DNA of 64,000 nucleotides from Pseudomonas shahriarae (GCF_014268455.2 NZ_CP077085.1:682001-746000); one strand, 5' to 3'. Counted from the first letter of the stretch, positions 45,884-56,176 are shown. Program-made: numbers and translations. The notes: generated by a model from the letters alone, not told the origin.

Positions 45884-46401
45884 GTGCGCAACCACCGGGC
45901 AAGCGTGCCGGGCGGGTGTTGATGTTCGTGGCCTGGGGTGCCGGACTGTTTCTGGCCACGCGGTTTTTCGGGCAATGGGAGGCGCGGCAGGAAAACCCCA
46001 ATGCCGTGGTCACCTCACAGCAACACGAGGGTTATATCGAAGTGAAACTGGTCGGTAACGGCCAAGGGCATTTCGTCGCCACTGGCCAGATCAACGGCCA
46101 GCCGGTGGATTTCATGCTCGATACCGGCGCCACCGATGTGGCGGTGCCGGCCGAGTTGGCCGAACGCCTGGGGCTCAAGCGCGGTTTGCCGGTGACCTTG
46201 AGCACCGCCAACGGCCGCAGCCAGGGCTATCGCACCCACCTCGACCGCCTGCAGTTGGGCGATATCGTCCTGCAGGACGTGCGCGCCCTGGTGGCGCCGG
46301 GGCTGGGTGGCGAGCAAGTGCTGTTGGGCATGAGCGCATTGAAACAACTTGAATTTACCCAGCGTGGCGGCACCTTGCTGCTACGCCAGACCAGACAATG
46401 A
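45880..46401 (+). CDS. Retropepsin-like clan AA aspartic protease (TIGR02281 type)
   Basis: 173 residues. One N-terminal membrane helix ([19 protein letters not shown]) anchors a retropepsin fold with the single active-site motif [13 protein letters not shown] (Asp near 87) and the later hydrophobic-glycine segment VLLGMSAL. Such proteins work as homodimers in the periplasm; substrates are unknown. TTG 45880 overlaps the preceding stop (TTGA). Ends 10 bases before parC. Confidence 0.9.
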   Translation: MSAQPPGKRAGRVLMFVAWGAGLFLATRFFGQWEARQENPNAVVTSQQHEGYIEVKLVGNGQGHFVATGQINGQPVDFMLDTGATDVAVPAELAERLGLKRGLPVTLSTANGRSQGYRTHLDRLQLGDIVLQDVRALVAPGLGGEQVLLGMSALKQLEFTQRGGTLLLRQTRQ

Positions 46402-46411
46402 TGAGGCCCGC

Positions 46412-48676
46412 ATGAGTGACATCCTTGCAGACAGCTTAGACGGCGTAGAACGCCGGTCGCTGGCTGACTTCACCGAAAATGCCTACCTCAACTACTCCAT
46501 GTACGTGATCATGGACCGTGCCTTGCCGCACATCGGCGACGGCCTGAAACCGGTACAGCGGCGCATTATCTACGCCATGAGTGAGTTGGGCCTGGACGCG
46601 GACTCCAAGCACAAGAAGTCGGCGCGTACCGTCGGTGACGTGCTCGGCAAGTTCCACCCCCACGGCGACTCGGCGTGCTACGAAGCCATGGTGCTGATGG
46701 CCCAGCCGTTCAGCTACCGCTACACCCTGGTCGATGGCCAGGGCAACTGGGGGGCGCCGGATGATCCCAAGTCGTTCGCTGCCATGCGTTATACCGAGGC
46801 GCGCCTGTCGCGCTACTCCGAAGTGCTGCTCAGCGAGCTGGGCCAAGGCACGGCAGACTGGGGCCCGAACTTCGACGGCACCCTCGACGAGCCATTGGTA
46901 TTGCCGGCGCGCCTGCCCAATATCCTGCTCAACGGCACCACCGGCATCGCCGTGGGCATGGCCACTGATGTGCCACCGCACAACCTGCGTGAAGTCGCCA
47001 CGGCCTGCGTGCGCCTGCTCGATGAGCCCAAGGCCACGGTTGAGCAACTGTGTGAGCATATCCAGGGCCCGGATTACCCGACCGAAGCGGAAATCATCAC
47101 GCCGCGTGCCGACCTGCTGAAAATGTACGAGACCGGCAAGGGCTCGGTGCGCATGCGTGCGGTGTACCACATCGAAGATGGCGACATCATCGTCACCGCC
47201 TTGCCGCACCAGGTCTCCGGCGCCAAGGTGCTGGAACAGATTGCCGCGCTGATGCAGGCCAAGCCGTCGAAGCTGCCGCAAGTGGCGGACCTGCGTGACG
47301 AGTCCGACCACGAGAACCCTTGCCGCATCGTGATCATCCCGACCAATAGCCGGGTCGATCACGAAGTGCTGATGCAGCATCTGTTTGCCAGCACCGAGCT
47401 GGAATCCAGCTACCGGGTCAACGTCAACATCATTGGCCTGGACGGCAAGCCGCAGCTGAAAAACCTGCGCAACCTGCTGGTGGAGTGGCTGGAGTTCCGG
47501 GTCAATACCGTGCGCCGCCGCCTGCAGTTCCGCCTGGACAAGGTCGAGCGTCGCCTGCACCTGTTGGACGGCTTGCTGATCGCCTATCTCAACCTGGATG
47601 AAGTGATCCACATTATCCGCACCGCCGAGCACCCGAAAGCCGAGCTGATCGCGCGTTTCGAGCTGAGCGAGATCCAGGCCGACTACATCCTCGACACCCG
47701 CCTGCGTCAGTTGGCGCGCCTGGAAGAGATGAAGCTGCGCGACGAACAGGACGCGCTGCTCAAGGAACAAGCCAAGCTGCAAGCCCTGCTGGGCAGCGAA
47801 GCCAAGCTCAAGAAGCTGGTGCGCAGCGAATTGATCAAAGATGCCGAAACCTATGGCGACGACCGCCGCTCGCCGATTGTCGAGCGTGCCGAAGCCAAGG
47901 CCCTGACCGAAACCGAGCTGTTGCCCAACGAGAAAATTACCGTCGTTCTGTCGGAAAAGGGTTGGGTTCGTTCCGCCAAGGGGCATGATATTGATGCCAC
48001 CGGTTTGTCGTACAAAGCCGGCGATGGGTTCAAGACCGCCGCAGCCGGGCGTTCCAACCAGTTCGCGGTGTTTATCGACTCCACCGGGCGCAGTTATTCG
48101 GTGCCGGCCCATACCCTGCCATCTGCACGGGGCCAGGGCGAGCCGTTGACCGGCCGCCTGGCGCCGCCGCCAGGGGCAAGTTTTGAATGTGTATTGCTGC
48201 CCGATGATGACTCGCTGTACGTCATCGCCTCTGACGCCGGCTACGGTTTCGTGGTCAAGGGCGAGGATTTGCAGGCCAAGAACAAGGCGGGCAAGGCGCT
48301 GTTGAGCCTGCCGAACAACGCCAAGGTGATCCTGCCGCGTCCGGTCGAGGACCGTGAAGGCAATTGGCTGGCCTCGGTGACCACCGAGGGGCGTTTGCTG
48401 GTGTTCAAGATCAGCGACCTGCCGCAGTTGGGCAAGGGCAAGGGCAACAAGATCATTGGTATCCCAGGGGAGCGGGTGGCCAGTCGCGAAGAGTACGTGA
48501 CCGACATCGCGGTGATCCCGGAAGGCTCTACCCTGGTGCTGCAGGCCGGTAAACGTACGCTGTCCCTGCGCCCTGATGACCTTGAGCATTACAAGGGTGA
48601 ACGTGGACGCCGCGGGAACAAATTGCCCCGTGGCTTCCAGCGGGTGGATGCTTTGCTGGTAGAAACACCTGCTTAA
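46412..48676 (+). CDS. parC: DNA topoisomerase IV subunit A
   Basis: 754 residues. The breakage-reunion domain has the catalytic Tyr in [11 protein letters not shown] (near 126). The quinolone-determining region reads [12 protein letters not shown] with Ser 87 and Glu 91, the wild-type residues. A C-terminal beta-pinwheel domain follows from about residue 500. ATG 46412 was chosen over the longer frame because it gives [17 protein letters not shown] with the usual N-terminus. Works with ParE encoded 1.5 kb upstream. Confidence 0.97.
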   Translation: MSDILADSLDGVERRSLADFTENAYLNYSMYVIMDRALPHIGDGLKPVQRRIIYAMSELGLDADSKHKKSARTVGDVLGKFHPHGDSACYEAMVLMAQPFSYRYTLVDGQGNWGAPDDPKSFAAMRYTEARLSRYSEVLLSELGQGTADWGPNFDGTLDEPLVLPARLPNILLNGTTGIAVGMATDVPPHNLREVATACVRLLDEPKATVEQLCEHIQGPDYPTEAEIITPRADLLKMYETGKGSVRMRAVYHIEDGDIIVTALPHQVSGAKVLEQIAALMQAKPSKLPQVADLRDESDHENPCRIVIIPTNSRVDHEVLMQHLFASTELESSYRVNVNIIGLDGKPQLKNLRNLLVEWLEFRVNTVRRRLQFRLDKVERRLHLLDGLLIAYLNLDEVIHIIRTAEHPKAELIARFELSEIQADYILDTRLRQLARLEEMKLRDEQDALLKEQAKLQALLGSEAKLKKLVRSELIKDAETYGDDRRSPIVERAEAKALTETELLPNEKITVVLSEKGWVRSAKGHDIDATGLSYKAGDGFKTAAAGRSNQFAVFIDSTGRSYSVPAHTLPSARGQGEPLTGRLAPPPGASFECVLLPDDDSLYVIASDAGYGFVVKGEDLQAKNKAGKALLSLPNNAKVILPRPVEDREGNWLASVTTEGRLLVFKISDLPQLGKGKGNKIIGIPGERVASREEYVTDIAVIPEGSTLVLQAGKRTLSLRPDDLEHYKGERGRRGNKLPRGFQRVDALLVETPA

Positions 48677-48691
48677 AGCGATATAGAGCAC

Positions 48692-48725
48692 CCGATCTAC
48701 GATTTAACGCGTAGATCGGCGCTTT
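48692..48725 (+). terminator. Hairpin after parC, probable terminator
   Basis: CCGATCTACG (48692-48701) and CGTAGATCGG (48710-48719) form a perfect 10-bp stem with an 8-base loop. The following CGCTTTCG is a poor T-run, so it may be a weak or Rho-assisted terminator. Confidence 0.5.
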
Positions 48726-48849
48726 CGCGCTGGAGTCATGGCGCATATTCACGGATGATATGGCCTTTCCAGCGCCGGCGTGGCTGAGCGCGTATAGGTT
48801 ATTTTTAGTATTACATTGTGGTTTGCCTTGTGGCAGCCACCTGGATGGG

Positions 48850-49560
48850 ATGATGACTGCTCCACGCCTTCCTTTATTTTTGATGCTCGCTGGCCTTTTG
48901 GGGTTGGCGGGTTGCACTACGCACCAACCGGTGTCGCTGTACCAGCTGGATAGCGGAAATCCGGCGCAACCTGCGCAAAGTGCTGGCATGGCGGTCTTGC
49001 TCGGGCCGGTCGTGGTTGCCGATTACCTGCAACGTGAAACCCTGCTGCAACGCCAGGACGATGGCAGCCTGCAAGGCTCCATCGACGGCCGTTGGGCCGG
49101 TAGCCTGTCTTCGGATATCAACCAGTTGATGCTGCGCCAGGTGGCCGGCCATCTGGACAGCCAGCGTGTGGTGCTGTCGCCGGCGCCCACCAGCTTCACG
49201 CCGGATGTGCAGGTGTTGCTGACTATCACGCGCCTGGACTCCGGGGCTTCGCAGCCGGCCATCCTTGACGCGCAATGGCGCCTGATCGACCGCCGTGGCC
49301 AGGTGCGGGACAACCGCATTGTGCATCTGCAGGAGCAGCATGCCGGCAGCACCGCTTCCCAGGTCCAGGCCCAGGGCGTGTTGTTGCAGCGTTTGGCTGA
49401 GCAGTTGTCGGTTGCCCTCAAGCCATTGGCCAACCAGCCACCGATTGCCGAGGCCCCGCGCAAGCAGGCCCCGGCGCCGGCCAAGCCGGCAGCCCCGGAA
49501 AAGCCGAAGATCCCGATGGCATCGCCGATTCGTACGGATATGGAAGTGTTCAGGTTCTGA
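48850..49560 (+). CDS. PqiC/YmbA-type ABC transport auxiliary lipoprotein
   Basis: 236 residues. The lipoprotein signal has lipobox LAGC followed by TTHQPVSLYQLD, the YLL-type start of the PqiC family. Further features are VLLGPVVVADYLQRETLLQRQDD and DINQLMLRQVAGHL; a Pro/Ala/Lys-rich C-terminal segment (about 195-225) follows. PqiC acts with PqiA/PqiB MCE proteins in lipid transport between membranes, but no pqiA or pqiB gene is adjacent. The first of two consecutive ATGs is used. A strong terminator follows. Confidence 0.85.
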   Translation: MMTAPRLPLFLMLAGLLGLAGCTTHQPVSLYQLDSGNPAQPAQSAGMAVLLGPVVVADYLQRETLLQRQDDGSLQGSIDGRWAGSLSSDINQLMLRQVAGHLDSQRVVLSPAPTSFTPDVQVLLTITRLDSGASQPAILDAQWRLIDRRGQVRDNRIVHLQEQHAGSTASQVQAQGVLLQRLAEQLSVALKPLANQPPIAEAPRKQAPAPAKPAAPEKPKIPMASPIRTDMEVFRF

Positions 49561-49578
49561 CCTGAATCGCAGCCAAAT

Positions 49579-49610
49579 AAAAGGCCCGCTGAGTAAGCGG
49601 GCCTTTTTGT
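49579..49610 (+). terminator. Factor-independent terminator
   Basis: AAGGCCCGCT and AGCGGGCCTT form a 10-bp stem around GAGTA, followed by TTTGT within a T-rich tail. It lies 20 bases after the PqiC-like gene. Confidence 0.93.
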
Positions 49611-49625
49611 TTGGCGCAGATCAAA

Positions 49626-49713
49626 TGTGGGAGCGGGCTTGCCCGCGATAGCGCAGTGTCAGTCGACACTTGATGACTGATCCAGCGCTATCGCGGGCAA
49701 GCCCGCTCCCACA
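49626..49713. repeat. REP doublet
   Basis: TGTGGGAGCGGGCTTGCCCG and its inverted copy ending GCCCGCTCCCACA flank a centre that includes AGTCGACACTT. The two units are nearly perfect, suggesting a recent copy. Sits just past the terminator, between convergent genes. Confidence 0.9.
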
Positions 49714-49723
49714 CAAGCCTGTG

Positions 49724-51253
49724 TCACATTGCTGGCTTGTTGCGGGTCTCATGCATCCGTGCCAGCTGACGTTCCAGCATCGACGGGTAAGGCTCCATCA
49801 AGCGCTCTACACAGCACGCGCCTTCAGGGCTGGCAATCGGCCGGATACGTGCGCGTTGGCGGATCAAGGCGTCGTCGCTGATCTTGCGCTCCACCAGCAG
49901 CAGGTTGCGGCTGTGTTGCGACAAGGCCAGGGCGTCCTGGGCGTTTTCGGTCAGCAGCAGATCAATCTGGCTCATGCCATACAGATCATCGCCCAATGTC
50001 AGGCCCAGTTGCAGTTGCAGGGTGATGCCGCTGTCGGCGACTTCGATCTGCAAGGCATGGCCCAGGGCGCGCAGCAGTTCACCGCAGCAGATGGCATTGG
50101 TCAGGTAGTCTTCGCCGCTGTCTTCGCTGTGGAACAGCATCAACGTGCTGCCGTCGTTCAAGGTGTGCAGTTCGCTCTGGTACAGCGAGGCTGCCTGGTC
50201 CAGGCAATCGCGGTAGCGTTCCAGCAACTCGGTCAGGCGTGCCCGTGGCAGGCGGCGCAATTGCTCCTGGGCGCCCAGTTGCACGGCCAATACCGCGCTG
50301 TGCTGGGGCTGGCTGCTCGCAGGCCGAGGCGCGACCACCGGGCTTGGCGCCGACTCGTCACGCAGGTCGGCAAACGGATCGTCATCGTCCAGGCGGTCTT
50401 CTTCGGCCTTGATGGCCGTACGCGGTGCCGGCTTGAGGCCAGCCATCGGCGTCGACTCGTCGAAGCTCGGATCGCGCAGGTTGCGCACTTCGAACTCGGG
50501 TTCGTCGTCATAGTCGGTGTCGTCGAACTCCGGCTCGGGCTTGGCTTCAGGTATGACCGGCTCCGGGGCAAAGCTGGTGTGCAACTGGCGGGCAAGGTCG
50601 CCGATCTCATCCTGGCGGTCGGTGGCCGGGGTGTGTTCGTCGATGTCGCGCAGCCAGATGCGCAATTGCATCAGCGGCGTGGAGATATGCCGGCCCAGGC
50701 GCAGGCTCAAGGCCAGGGCCAAGGCCAGCAGGATCGCGCTGAGGATGCCCATGCTTTGCAGGCTGATGGTCATCGGCTGCTGGAACTGTTGCATGTCCAG
50801 GCTGATGCGCAATTGGCCGGCTTTCACATCCTGAAACGTGATATTGCTCTGGTACAGGCCTTCGGCCTCACCCAGCAGGCCGTTTTTCGGGCGTTGCCCG
50901 GCTTCGGCCATGATCCGGTTGTCCACGCTGTAGATGGCCGCGTGGGCCACCAGCGGGTTCTTGGTCAGGTTGTTGAGCAGCACGTTGAGGCTGAGGATGT
51001 CGTTGGACACCAACAGCTCGGTCGCCGAGGTGGCGGTCTGGGTCGTCAAGCTCTCGCCCAGGGCGTCGGCTTGCTCGTGCATGGCCTGTTTGAACTGCAA
51101 ACCCATCACGCAGGCGTAGATCACCAGGGCCAGGGCGACCAGGATCACGTTATGGCTGGCGATGCGTAATGCGATCGGTACACGGCGGTGGCGCAGTGCC
51201 CGGAAGATCAGCAGGAAGAAGTTATCGGTTTTTACTGGCGTGGGCCGGTTCAC
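49724..51253 (-). CDS. AhpA/YtjB (SMP)-family inner-membrane protein
   Basis: About 509 residues. Two membrane helices (near 27-48 ILVALALVIYACVMGLQF and near 165-188 GILSAILLALALALSLRLG) enclose a periplasmic loop, with a HAMP-like segment after the second. An acidic low-complexity linker (EFDDTDYDDEPEFE and onward) leads to a C-terminal cytoplasmic domain reminiscent of a degenerate adenylate-cyclase-type fold. Function unknown; homologue SMP sits next to serB in E. coli too. The GTG at 51253 is preferred because it gives VNRPTPVKTDNFFLLIF; TTG 51316 is an alternative. Divergent from serB. Confidence 0.83.
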   Translation of the reverse strand: MNRPTPVKTDNFFLLIFRALRHRRVPIALRIASHNVILVALALVIYACVMGLQFKQAMHEQADALGESLTTQTATSATELLVSNDILSLNVLLNNLTKNPLVAHAAIYSVDNRIMAEAGQRPKNGLLGEAEGLYQSNITFQDVKAGQLRISLDMQQFQQPMTISLQSMGILSAILLALALALSLRLGRHISTPLMQLRIWLRDIDEHTPATDRQDEIGDLARQLHTSFAPEPVIPEAKPEPEFDDTDYDDEPEFEVRNLRDPSFDESTPMAGLKPAPRTAIKAEEDRLDDDDPFADLRDESAPSPVVAPRPASSQPQHSAVLAVQLGAQEQLRRLPRARLTELLERYRDCLDQAASLYQSELHTLNDGSTLMLFHSEDSGEDYLTNAICCGELLRALGHALQIEVADSGITLQLQLGLTLGDDLYGMSQIDLLLTENAQDALALSQHSRNLLLVERKISDDALIRQRARIRPIASPEGACCVERLMEPYPSMLERQLARMHETRNKPAM

Positions 51254-51351
51254 TTGCGCTCGGCTCTTGGTCCGTGAAGTTGACGCGCAGTATAGCGACA
51301 GGCCCAAGACCGGCAAAGCGCTGGCTGTGCCCGATGGTCACTGAAAGTGGG

Positions 51352-51357
51352 TAGAAT
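51352..51357 (+). promoter_or_regulatory. -10 element upstream of serB
   Basis: TAGAAT followed by GCGG, 30 bases before the serB start. No good -35 hexamer. Confidence 0.35.
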
Positions 51358-51386
51358 GCGGTTTTTTTCCAGCTCGGGGGTGCGCT

Positions 51387-52598
51387 TTGCGCGAAATTGT
51401 CCTGATTAACATCACCGGTGTTGACCGTCCGGGTCTTACCGCAGCCATTACCGGTGTTCTGGCCCAGGGTGGCGTGACCATTCTCGACATCGGCCAGGCC
51501 GTGATCCACGACACCCTGTCGTTCGGCATCCTGGTGGAGATTCCAGATACCGAACAGGCGTCGTCTGTGCTCAAGGACATCCTGTTTACCGCCTATAAGC
51601 TGGACCAGCAGGTGCGTTTCACCCCGGTATCCGAAGCGGATTACCAGCACTGGGTGGCCGGCCAAGGCAAGAAACGCCACATCGTCACCCTGCTGACGCG
51701 CAAGGTCACCGCTGAACAATTGCAGCGGGTCAGCTCGATCACTGCGCAATATGGCTTGAATATCGACCATATCGACCGTCTGTCGGGTCGCATGCCCCTG
51801 GACACCCCGGCGGACCAGGGCAAGGGCTGCATCGAGTTCTCCGTACGCGGTGAGCCGGCTGACCCGCAAGCCTTGCGCGCCGAGTTCCTCAGCGTGGCCC
51901 AGGAACTGAACGTGGATATCGCCTTCCAGGAAGATTCGCTGTTCCGTCGTAACCGGCGCCTGGCGGTGTTCGACATGGACTCGACTCTGATCGAAGCCGA
52001 AGTTATCGACGAGTTGGCCAAGGCCGCAGGTGTGGGCGAGCAAGTCTCGGCGATCACCGAGCGCGCCATGGCCGGCGAGCTGGATTTTCGCGCCAGCTTC
52101 AAGGAGCGTCTGGCATTGCTCAAGGGCCTGGACGTCAGCGTCCTCGATTCCATCGGCGCCTCCCTGCGCTTGACCGAAGGTGCCGAAACCCTGTTCGCCG
52201 AACTCAAGCGCCTGGGCTACAAGACCGCGATCCTCTCGGGTGGCTTTACCTACTTCGCCAAGCAATTGCAGGCCAAGCTGGGCATCGACTACGTGTTCGC
52301 CAACGAGCTGGAAGTGGTGGATGGCAAGGTGACGGGCGTGGCGGTCGAACCGATTGTCGATGCGCAACGCAAGGCTGACTTGCTCAAGGAGCTGGCACAC
52401 AAGGAAGGTTTGCGTCTGGAGCAGACCATTGCGGTCGGCGACGGCGCCAACGACCTGCCGATGCTGGCTATTGCGGGGTTGGGCGTGGCGTTCCGGGCCA
52501 AGCCGCTGGTCAAGCAATCGGCCAAGCAGGCGATTTCGACCTTGGGGTTGGATGGTGTGTTGTATCTGTTGGGGCTGCGTGACCGCGACGGTCAATAA
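51387..52598 (+). CDS. serB: Phosphoserine phosphatase
   Basis: Final step of serine synthesis, dephosphorylating O-phosphoserine. 403 residues, the long pseudomonad form: tandem ACT-like domains (about 1-165, LINITGVDRPGLTAAITGVL first) then a HAD phosphatase. HAD motifs: FDMDSTLIEAEVIDELA (nucleophile Asp near 194), ILSGGFTYFAKQL (near 280), and GDGANDLPML (near 351). TTG 51387 follows GGGGG at ribosome-site distance. Divergent from the ahpA-like gene, as in E. coli. Confidence 0.96.
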   Translation: MREIVLINITGVDRPGLTAAITGVLAQGGVTILDIGQAVIHDTLSFGILVEIPDTEQASSVLKDILFTAYKLDQQVRFTPVSEADYQHWVAGQGKKRHIVTLLTRKVTAEQLQRVSSITAQYGLNIDHIDRLSGRMPLDTPADQGKGCIEFSVRGEPADPQALRAEFLSVAQELNVDIAFQEDSLFRRNRRLAVFDMDSTLIEAEVIDELAKAAGVGEQVSAITERAMAGELDFRASFKERLALLKGLDVSVLDSIGASLRLTEGAETLFAELKRLGYKTAILSGGFTYFAKQLQAKLGIDYVFANELEVVDGKVTGVAVEPIVDAQRKADLLKELAHKEGLRLEQTIAVGDGANDLPMLAIAGLGVAFRAKPLVKQSAKQAISTLGLDGVLYLLGLRDRDGQ

Positions 52599-52619
52599 CG
52601 ACAGGAACGCGGTCAAAAA

Positions 52620-52702
52620 TGTGTGAGCGGGCTTGCTCGCGAAGGCGGTGTGTCAGTCAACTAAGGTGTCACACCGCTTTCGCGAGCAAGCCCGCTCCCA
52701 CA
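52620..52702. repeat. REP doublet
   Basis: TGTGTGAGCGGGCTTGCTCG and the inverted copy ending GCCCGCTCCCACA, with GGCGGTGTGTCAGTC and GGTGTCACACCGC as further pairing halves. It separates convergent serB and psd and could form a long stem in either transcript. Confidence 0.88.
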
Positions 52703-52724
52703 TTTGATTTTCGCTGTATTCGGA

Positions 52725-53585
52725 TCAGGCTTTTGGCAGCGCGATACCCTGGCCCATCTGCACCGGCGTTCCCGCCACCAGTTCTTCAGCCCACTTCACC
52801 TGATCCGGCCCAAACAGCACGATAGCGGTCGAACCCAGCTTGAAACGCCCCAGTTCCGCACCTTTTTCCAGGTGGATCGGCGCACGGGCGGCTTCGTCGT
52901 AGCGCACGGTTTTCAGCTCGCGCTTGGGCGGCGTTACCAGGCCGGCCCATACGGTTTCAATCGACGCGACAATCATCGCGCCCACCAATACCACGGCCAT
53001 CGGGCCGCGTTCGGTGTCGAACAGGCAAACCACACGCTCGTTACGCGCAAACAACTCCGGCACGTTTTCGGCCGTGGTCTGGTTGACCGAGAAAATCCGC
53101 CCAGGCACGTAGACCATTTCCCGCAGGGTGCCGGCCAGTGGCATGTGCACGCGGTGGTAGTCCTTCGGCGACAGGTAAATGGTGGCAAAGTCGCCGCCCA
53201 TGAACGGTGCGGCAACGGCGGCGTCGCCACCGAGCAGTTCCAGCACGCTGAAACTGTGGCCCTTGGCCTGGAACACGCGGCCGTGCTCGATCGGGCCGAG
53301 CTGGCTGACTGCGCCGTCTGCCGGGCTCAGCACCGCGCCCGGGGTTGAGTCCAGGGGGCGGGCGCCGTCTTTCAGGGCGCGGGTGAAGAAGGCGTTGAAG
53401 TGCTCGTAAGCGGTCACGTCTTCTACCTGGGCCTGGGACATATCCACCTGGTAGCGCTTGGCGAACCAGGTGGTGAAGGCATTTTTGAACCAGCGCACAC
53501 GGCATTCGGCAATGCAGCCGGCCAGGCGCGACAGCAGGTGGTGGGGCAGCAGGTACTGGCTGAGGATAAACAAACGCTTTTTCAT
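52725..53585 (-). CDS. psd: Phosphatidylserine decarboxylase proenzyme
   Basis: 286 residues; membrane enzyme that makes phosphatidylethanolamine from phosphatidylserine. The self-cleavage site is [12 protein letters not shown] (Gly-Ser near 250-251), giving the pyruvoyl-containing alpha chain. [11 protein letters not shown] near 140 is the catalytic-domain signature. The rhodanese gene lies 16 bases upstream on the same strand; REP repeats lie downstream. Confidence 0.96.
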   Translation of the reverse strand: MKKRLFILSQYLLPHHLLSRLAGCIAECRVRWFKNAFTTWFAKRYQVDMSQAQVEDVTAYEHFNAFFTRALKDGARPLDSTPGAVLSPADGAVSQLGPIEHGRVFQAKGHSFSVLELLGGDAAVAAPFMGGDFATIYLSPKDYHRVHMPLAGTLREMVYVPGRIFSVNQTTAENVPELFARNERVVCLFDTERGPMAVVLVGAMIVASIETVWAGLVTPPKRELKTVRYDEAARAPIHLEKGAELGRFKLGSTAIVLFGPDQVKWAEELVAGTPVQMGQGIALPKA

Positions 53586-53601
53586 GAACTGTCCTTAAAC
53601 C

Positions 53602-54417
53602 TTAAATCTCGACGGGGGTGTCGGGGTGGTTGCCCCATTCGCCCCAGGAACCGGCATAACCTTTGACTCGCGGATAACCGAGCGCCTTGGCCACCAGGTA
53701 GGTGAAGCCAGAACGGTGGTGAGTCTGGCAGTGGGTGATGATTTCTTTGTCTTTGGTCAGGCCCAGGCCTTCGAGGATCTGCGGCATGTCGCGGCGGATC
53801 CGCAGGTTGCGTGCCTTGTCCATGCCCGCCGTCCATTCGAAGTTGACTGCGCCGGGAATATGCCCGCCCTTGGCCGCGAGGACTTTTTCGCCGCTGTATT
53901 CCAGCGGGCCACGGGCATCCCAGATGCCCAGGTCGGCAGCACCGAGGCGGCTTTGCAGGTATTCGCGGGTGGCCGTGGGCTCGTCGTGCAGGGTCAGGCT
54001 GACCGGGCCGCCGACGGCAACGGTGGCCTCGGTGGACACGGGGTGCTGTTCATCCAGCCATGCCAGCAGGCCGCCATCAAGGTAGTGATATTTCTTGTGG
54101 CCGATCACGTCGAGCAACCAGATAAACCGCCCGGCCCAGCCGCCGCCTTCGTCGTCATACACCACGTAGGTGGCATCCGGGGTGTGGCCCAGTTCGCCGA
54201 ACAGTTTCTCCAGGTCGGCCTTGGCCGGCAGCAGCCCTGGGGCCGGTGGCTGGCCCAACTGGGTGCGCTTGGGATCGACAAAGTGCGCGCCGGGGATATG
54301 CCCCTGGGCATAACGGGCGGCGCTCGTGAGGTCCACCAGAATCAACGGCTCGGCGGCGAGGCGACTAAGCAGGTCGCTGGGTTCGATCACCAGCGGCAAG
54401 CCAGAAAAGTCAGGCAT
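53602..54417 (-). CDS. rhdA: Thiosulfate sulfurtransferase (tandem-domain rhodanese)
   Basis: 271 residues with two rhodanese domains. The active-site loop ITHCQTHHRSGF (Cys near 231) is the CQTHHR form of Azotobacter/Pseudomonas RhdA, not the CRxGx of eukaryotic enzymes. The first domain lacks the Cys and is structural. ATG 54417 has GGGAG 7 bases upstream; a longer frame to 54471 is unlikely. Proposed roles are sulfur transfer and cyanide tolerance. Lies directly upstream of psd. Confidence 0.94.
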   Translation of the reverse strand: MPDFSGLPLVIEPSDLLSRLAAEPLILVDLTSAARYAQGHIPGAHFVDPKRTQLGQPPAPGLLPAKADLEKLFGELGHTPDATYVVYDDEGGGWAGRFIWLLDVIGHKKYHYLDGGLLAWLDEQHPVSTEATVAVGGPVSLTLHDEPTATREYLQSRLGAADLGIWDARGPLEYSGEKVLAAKGGHIPGAVNFEWTAGMDKARNLRIRRDMPQILEGLGLTKDKEIITHCQTHHRSGFTYLVAKALGYPRVKGYAGSWGEWGNHPDTPVEI

Positions 54418-54474
54418 GTGAGGTCTCCCGGGCGCTAGGTTGGGTGATAAAAGAGGGCGATTGTAACGCAAGCA

Positions 54475-56010
54475 TCAAGCGGTGCGGTTGGTAAAGCAGT
54501 GCAGGGCTTTCTCGATGCATTGGGCGGTTTTGCCGAAGGCCTGCACGGTGGTTTCGGAGAACGGCCCGCCCCCCTGGTCGGCAATCATCAGCATCACCAC
54601 CCGGCCGTTACAGCTCAGGGAGCGCAGCAGCAAATGCTCGCCGACGAACAGGCGCCGCAATGAAGCAGGCAGCAGCACCGCGAATTGTGCGTGATTTTCC
54701 GGGTTGAGGCGCACTTGCGCAGGCTTCTCCAGCAAGCGTTGCAGCAGCGTGCTTTGTGCGGACTCAAGGCTCAGGTTGGCAGCGTCCTTGGGCAGGCCGT
54801 CGACCTGATGCACGCGCAAAGTGGCCAAGGCCTTGTCGGCCATCAGCAACATCACGCGCTGCATGCCACTGGCAACCAGGGCCTCCTTGGCGCAGGTGGT
54901 CAAGTGCATCGCATTGGCGAAGCGGCTGGGCTCCACCAGCAGCTCAGTACAACGCTTGCGCCACACCGCCAGGGCTTCGGCGGTCGGCGGCGGTGCGGGC
55001 AGCAGGCCGCGATGCACTCGTTGCACATGCCAGGGCCAGATCAACGCCAGTGCCGGATGCCAGAGACCGGCGGTCAGGGTATGGCGCGCGCTGATGACCG
55101 CCTGTTGGTGCACCTGTTGCTGCACGTCGGCCAGTGGTTGTTGCAGGTACAACGCGGTGAGGTACTGCCAGCGCTGGGTATGGGGGCAGGCCCAGGATTC
55201 CTGGGCCGCCAGTGCCATGCCATTGGCCAGTAGCACGGTATTGGCCGGTTGGTTCAGCCAGCGCCGCAGCGCCGGGTCGGCATCGAGTTTTTGCTGCTGG
55301 CTCAACGGCACTTCATCGCGGGCGATGTGCAGGGCCTTGACCAGTAAGCGTTGTTCCTTGAGCAGCAGTTGGTAGCCCTGGGATACCCAGATCGGCAAGC
55401 GCCAGGCCTCGGTCAGCTCCAGGCACAGTGCCAGCAGGGGCACGCCAAACAATTCCTGTTCGACCTTGCGTGCCGATTGACCCTTGTGGATCACCCGCAG
55501 CTCCCATTCCTCCAGGAGCTTGGGGTAGGCAACGGCCATCGGCCACAGCGGTGAAAGAAACAGCAGGCTGCCCCAATGAATATCCTGCCACAGGCGCGCC
55601 AGGCGGCTGGCAAACAGGCCGCTGGCTTGCTGCGAGGCATGCTGGCTGATCAGCTGCAATTGGCGCAGGGCCACGGGGATTTCATTGAGCGGCACCGACG
55701 GCAGGCGCGCGAGCAGTTCTTCGGTGCGCTTGAGGCCGAGGCGGTTGATCGCCACTTCAAGGTTTTCTGCGGGCTCTGCCAGGCTGCCGTGGGCCTGGTT
55801 GTTGGCTTCACGCATGACGCTCAGGACCAGTGCCGGGCTGTCTTGCATCAGCTCTGCAATATCTCGCAACGAACGGCGACTGTCGCCGATGGCCTTGCAC
55901 ACGGCAATGTGGCTCGCCTGCGGGACGGGCAGGAGAACCTCGTCCAGACGCTTGATCCAGCCAGCCAGAGAGTTGGGTTTTGTAGTTGGGACTGTCGTTT
56001 CGTTTGCCAT
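54475..56010 (-). CDS. HDOD domain-containing protein
   Basis: About 511 residues. The N-terminal HDOD-like region (about 10-220) includes SLAGWIKRLDEVLLPVPQASHIAVC and NLEVAINRLGLKRTEELLARL, typical of HDOD signalling proteins. A C-terminal region (about 340-500), with MLLMADKALATLRVHQVDGLP and VVMLMIADQGGGPFSE, may be a GAF-like sensory domain; this is less certain. ATG 56010 is chosen, with a GTG at 56043 possible. Sits divergently next to motA, suggesting but not proving a link with motility control. Confidence 0.82.
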   Translation of the reverse strand: MANETTVPTTKPNSLAGWIKRLDEVLLPVPQASHIAVCKAIGDSRRSLRDIAELMQDSPALVLSVMREANNQAHGSLAEPAENLEVAINRLGLKRTEELLARLPSVPLNEIPVALRQLQLISQHASQQASGLFASRLARLWQDIHWGSLLFLSPLWPMAVAYPKLLEEWELRVIHKGQSARKVEQELFGVPLLALCLELTEAWRLPIWVSQGYQLLLKEQRLLVKALHIARDEVPLSQQQKLDADPALRRWLNQPANTVLLANGMALAAQESWACPHTQRWQYLTALYLQQPLADVQQQVHQQAVISARHTLTAGLWHPALALIWPWHVQRVHRGLLPAPPPTAEALAVWRKRCTELLVEPSRFANAMHLTTCAKEALVASGMQRVMLLMADKALATLRVHQVDGLPKDAANLSLESAQSTLLQRLLEKPAQVRLNPENHAQFAVLLPASLRRLFVGEHLLLRSLSCNGRVVMLMIADQGGGPFSETTVQAFGKTAQCIEKALHCFTNRTA

Positions 56011-56082
56011 GATTGGGGCGCGATCATCACTTGCGGTCAACACGCCCGGAGTGGGCCGAACTGGCTTTTCGCCTTAACGGGC

Positions 56083-56109
56083 TATAGTCTGGCGCAGTTT
56101 TGCCGATAA
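56083..56109 (+). promoter_or_regulatory. FliA (sigma-28) promoter of motAB
   Basis: TATAGTCT, 11 bases, then a perfect GCCGATAA -10. The consensus is TAAAGTTT-N11-GCCGATAA, so -35 matches at five or more positions and the spacing is exact. It lies 68 bases before the motA start, as expected for a late flagellar gene. Confidence 0.85.
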
Positions 56110-56176
56110 GTAGAAGAAGAGTTTTTAGATCTTCCGAATATGTCCATGAACCCGACGGCGCAAGTACTCATCCCCT

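Noticed and set aside
46436..48691. 751-codon open frame opposite parC
   Set aside because: Shadow of ParC, which has catalytic Tyr and correct length.
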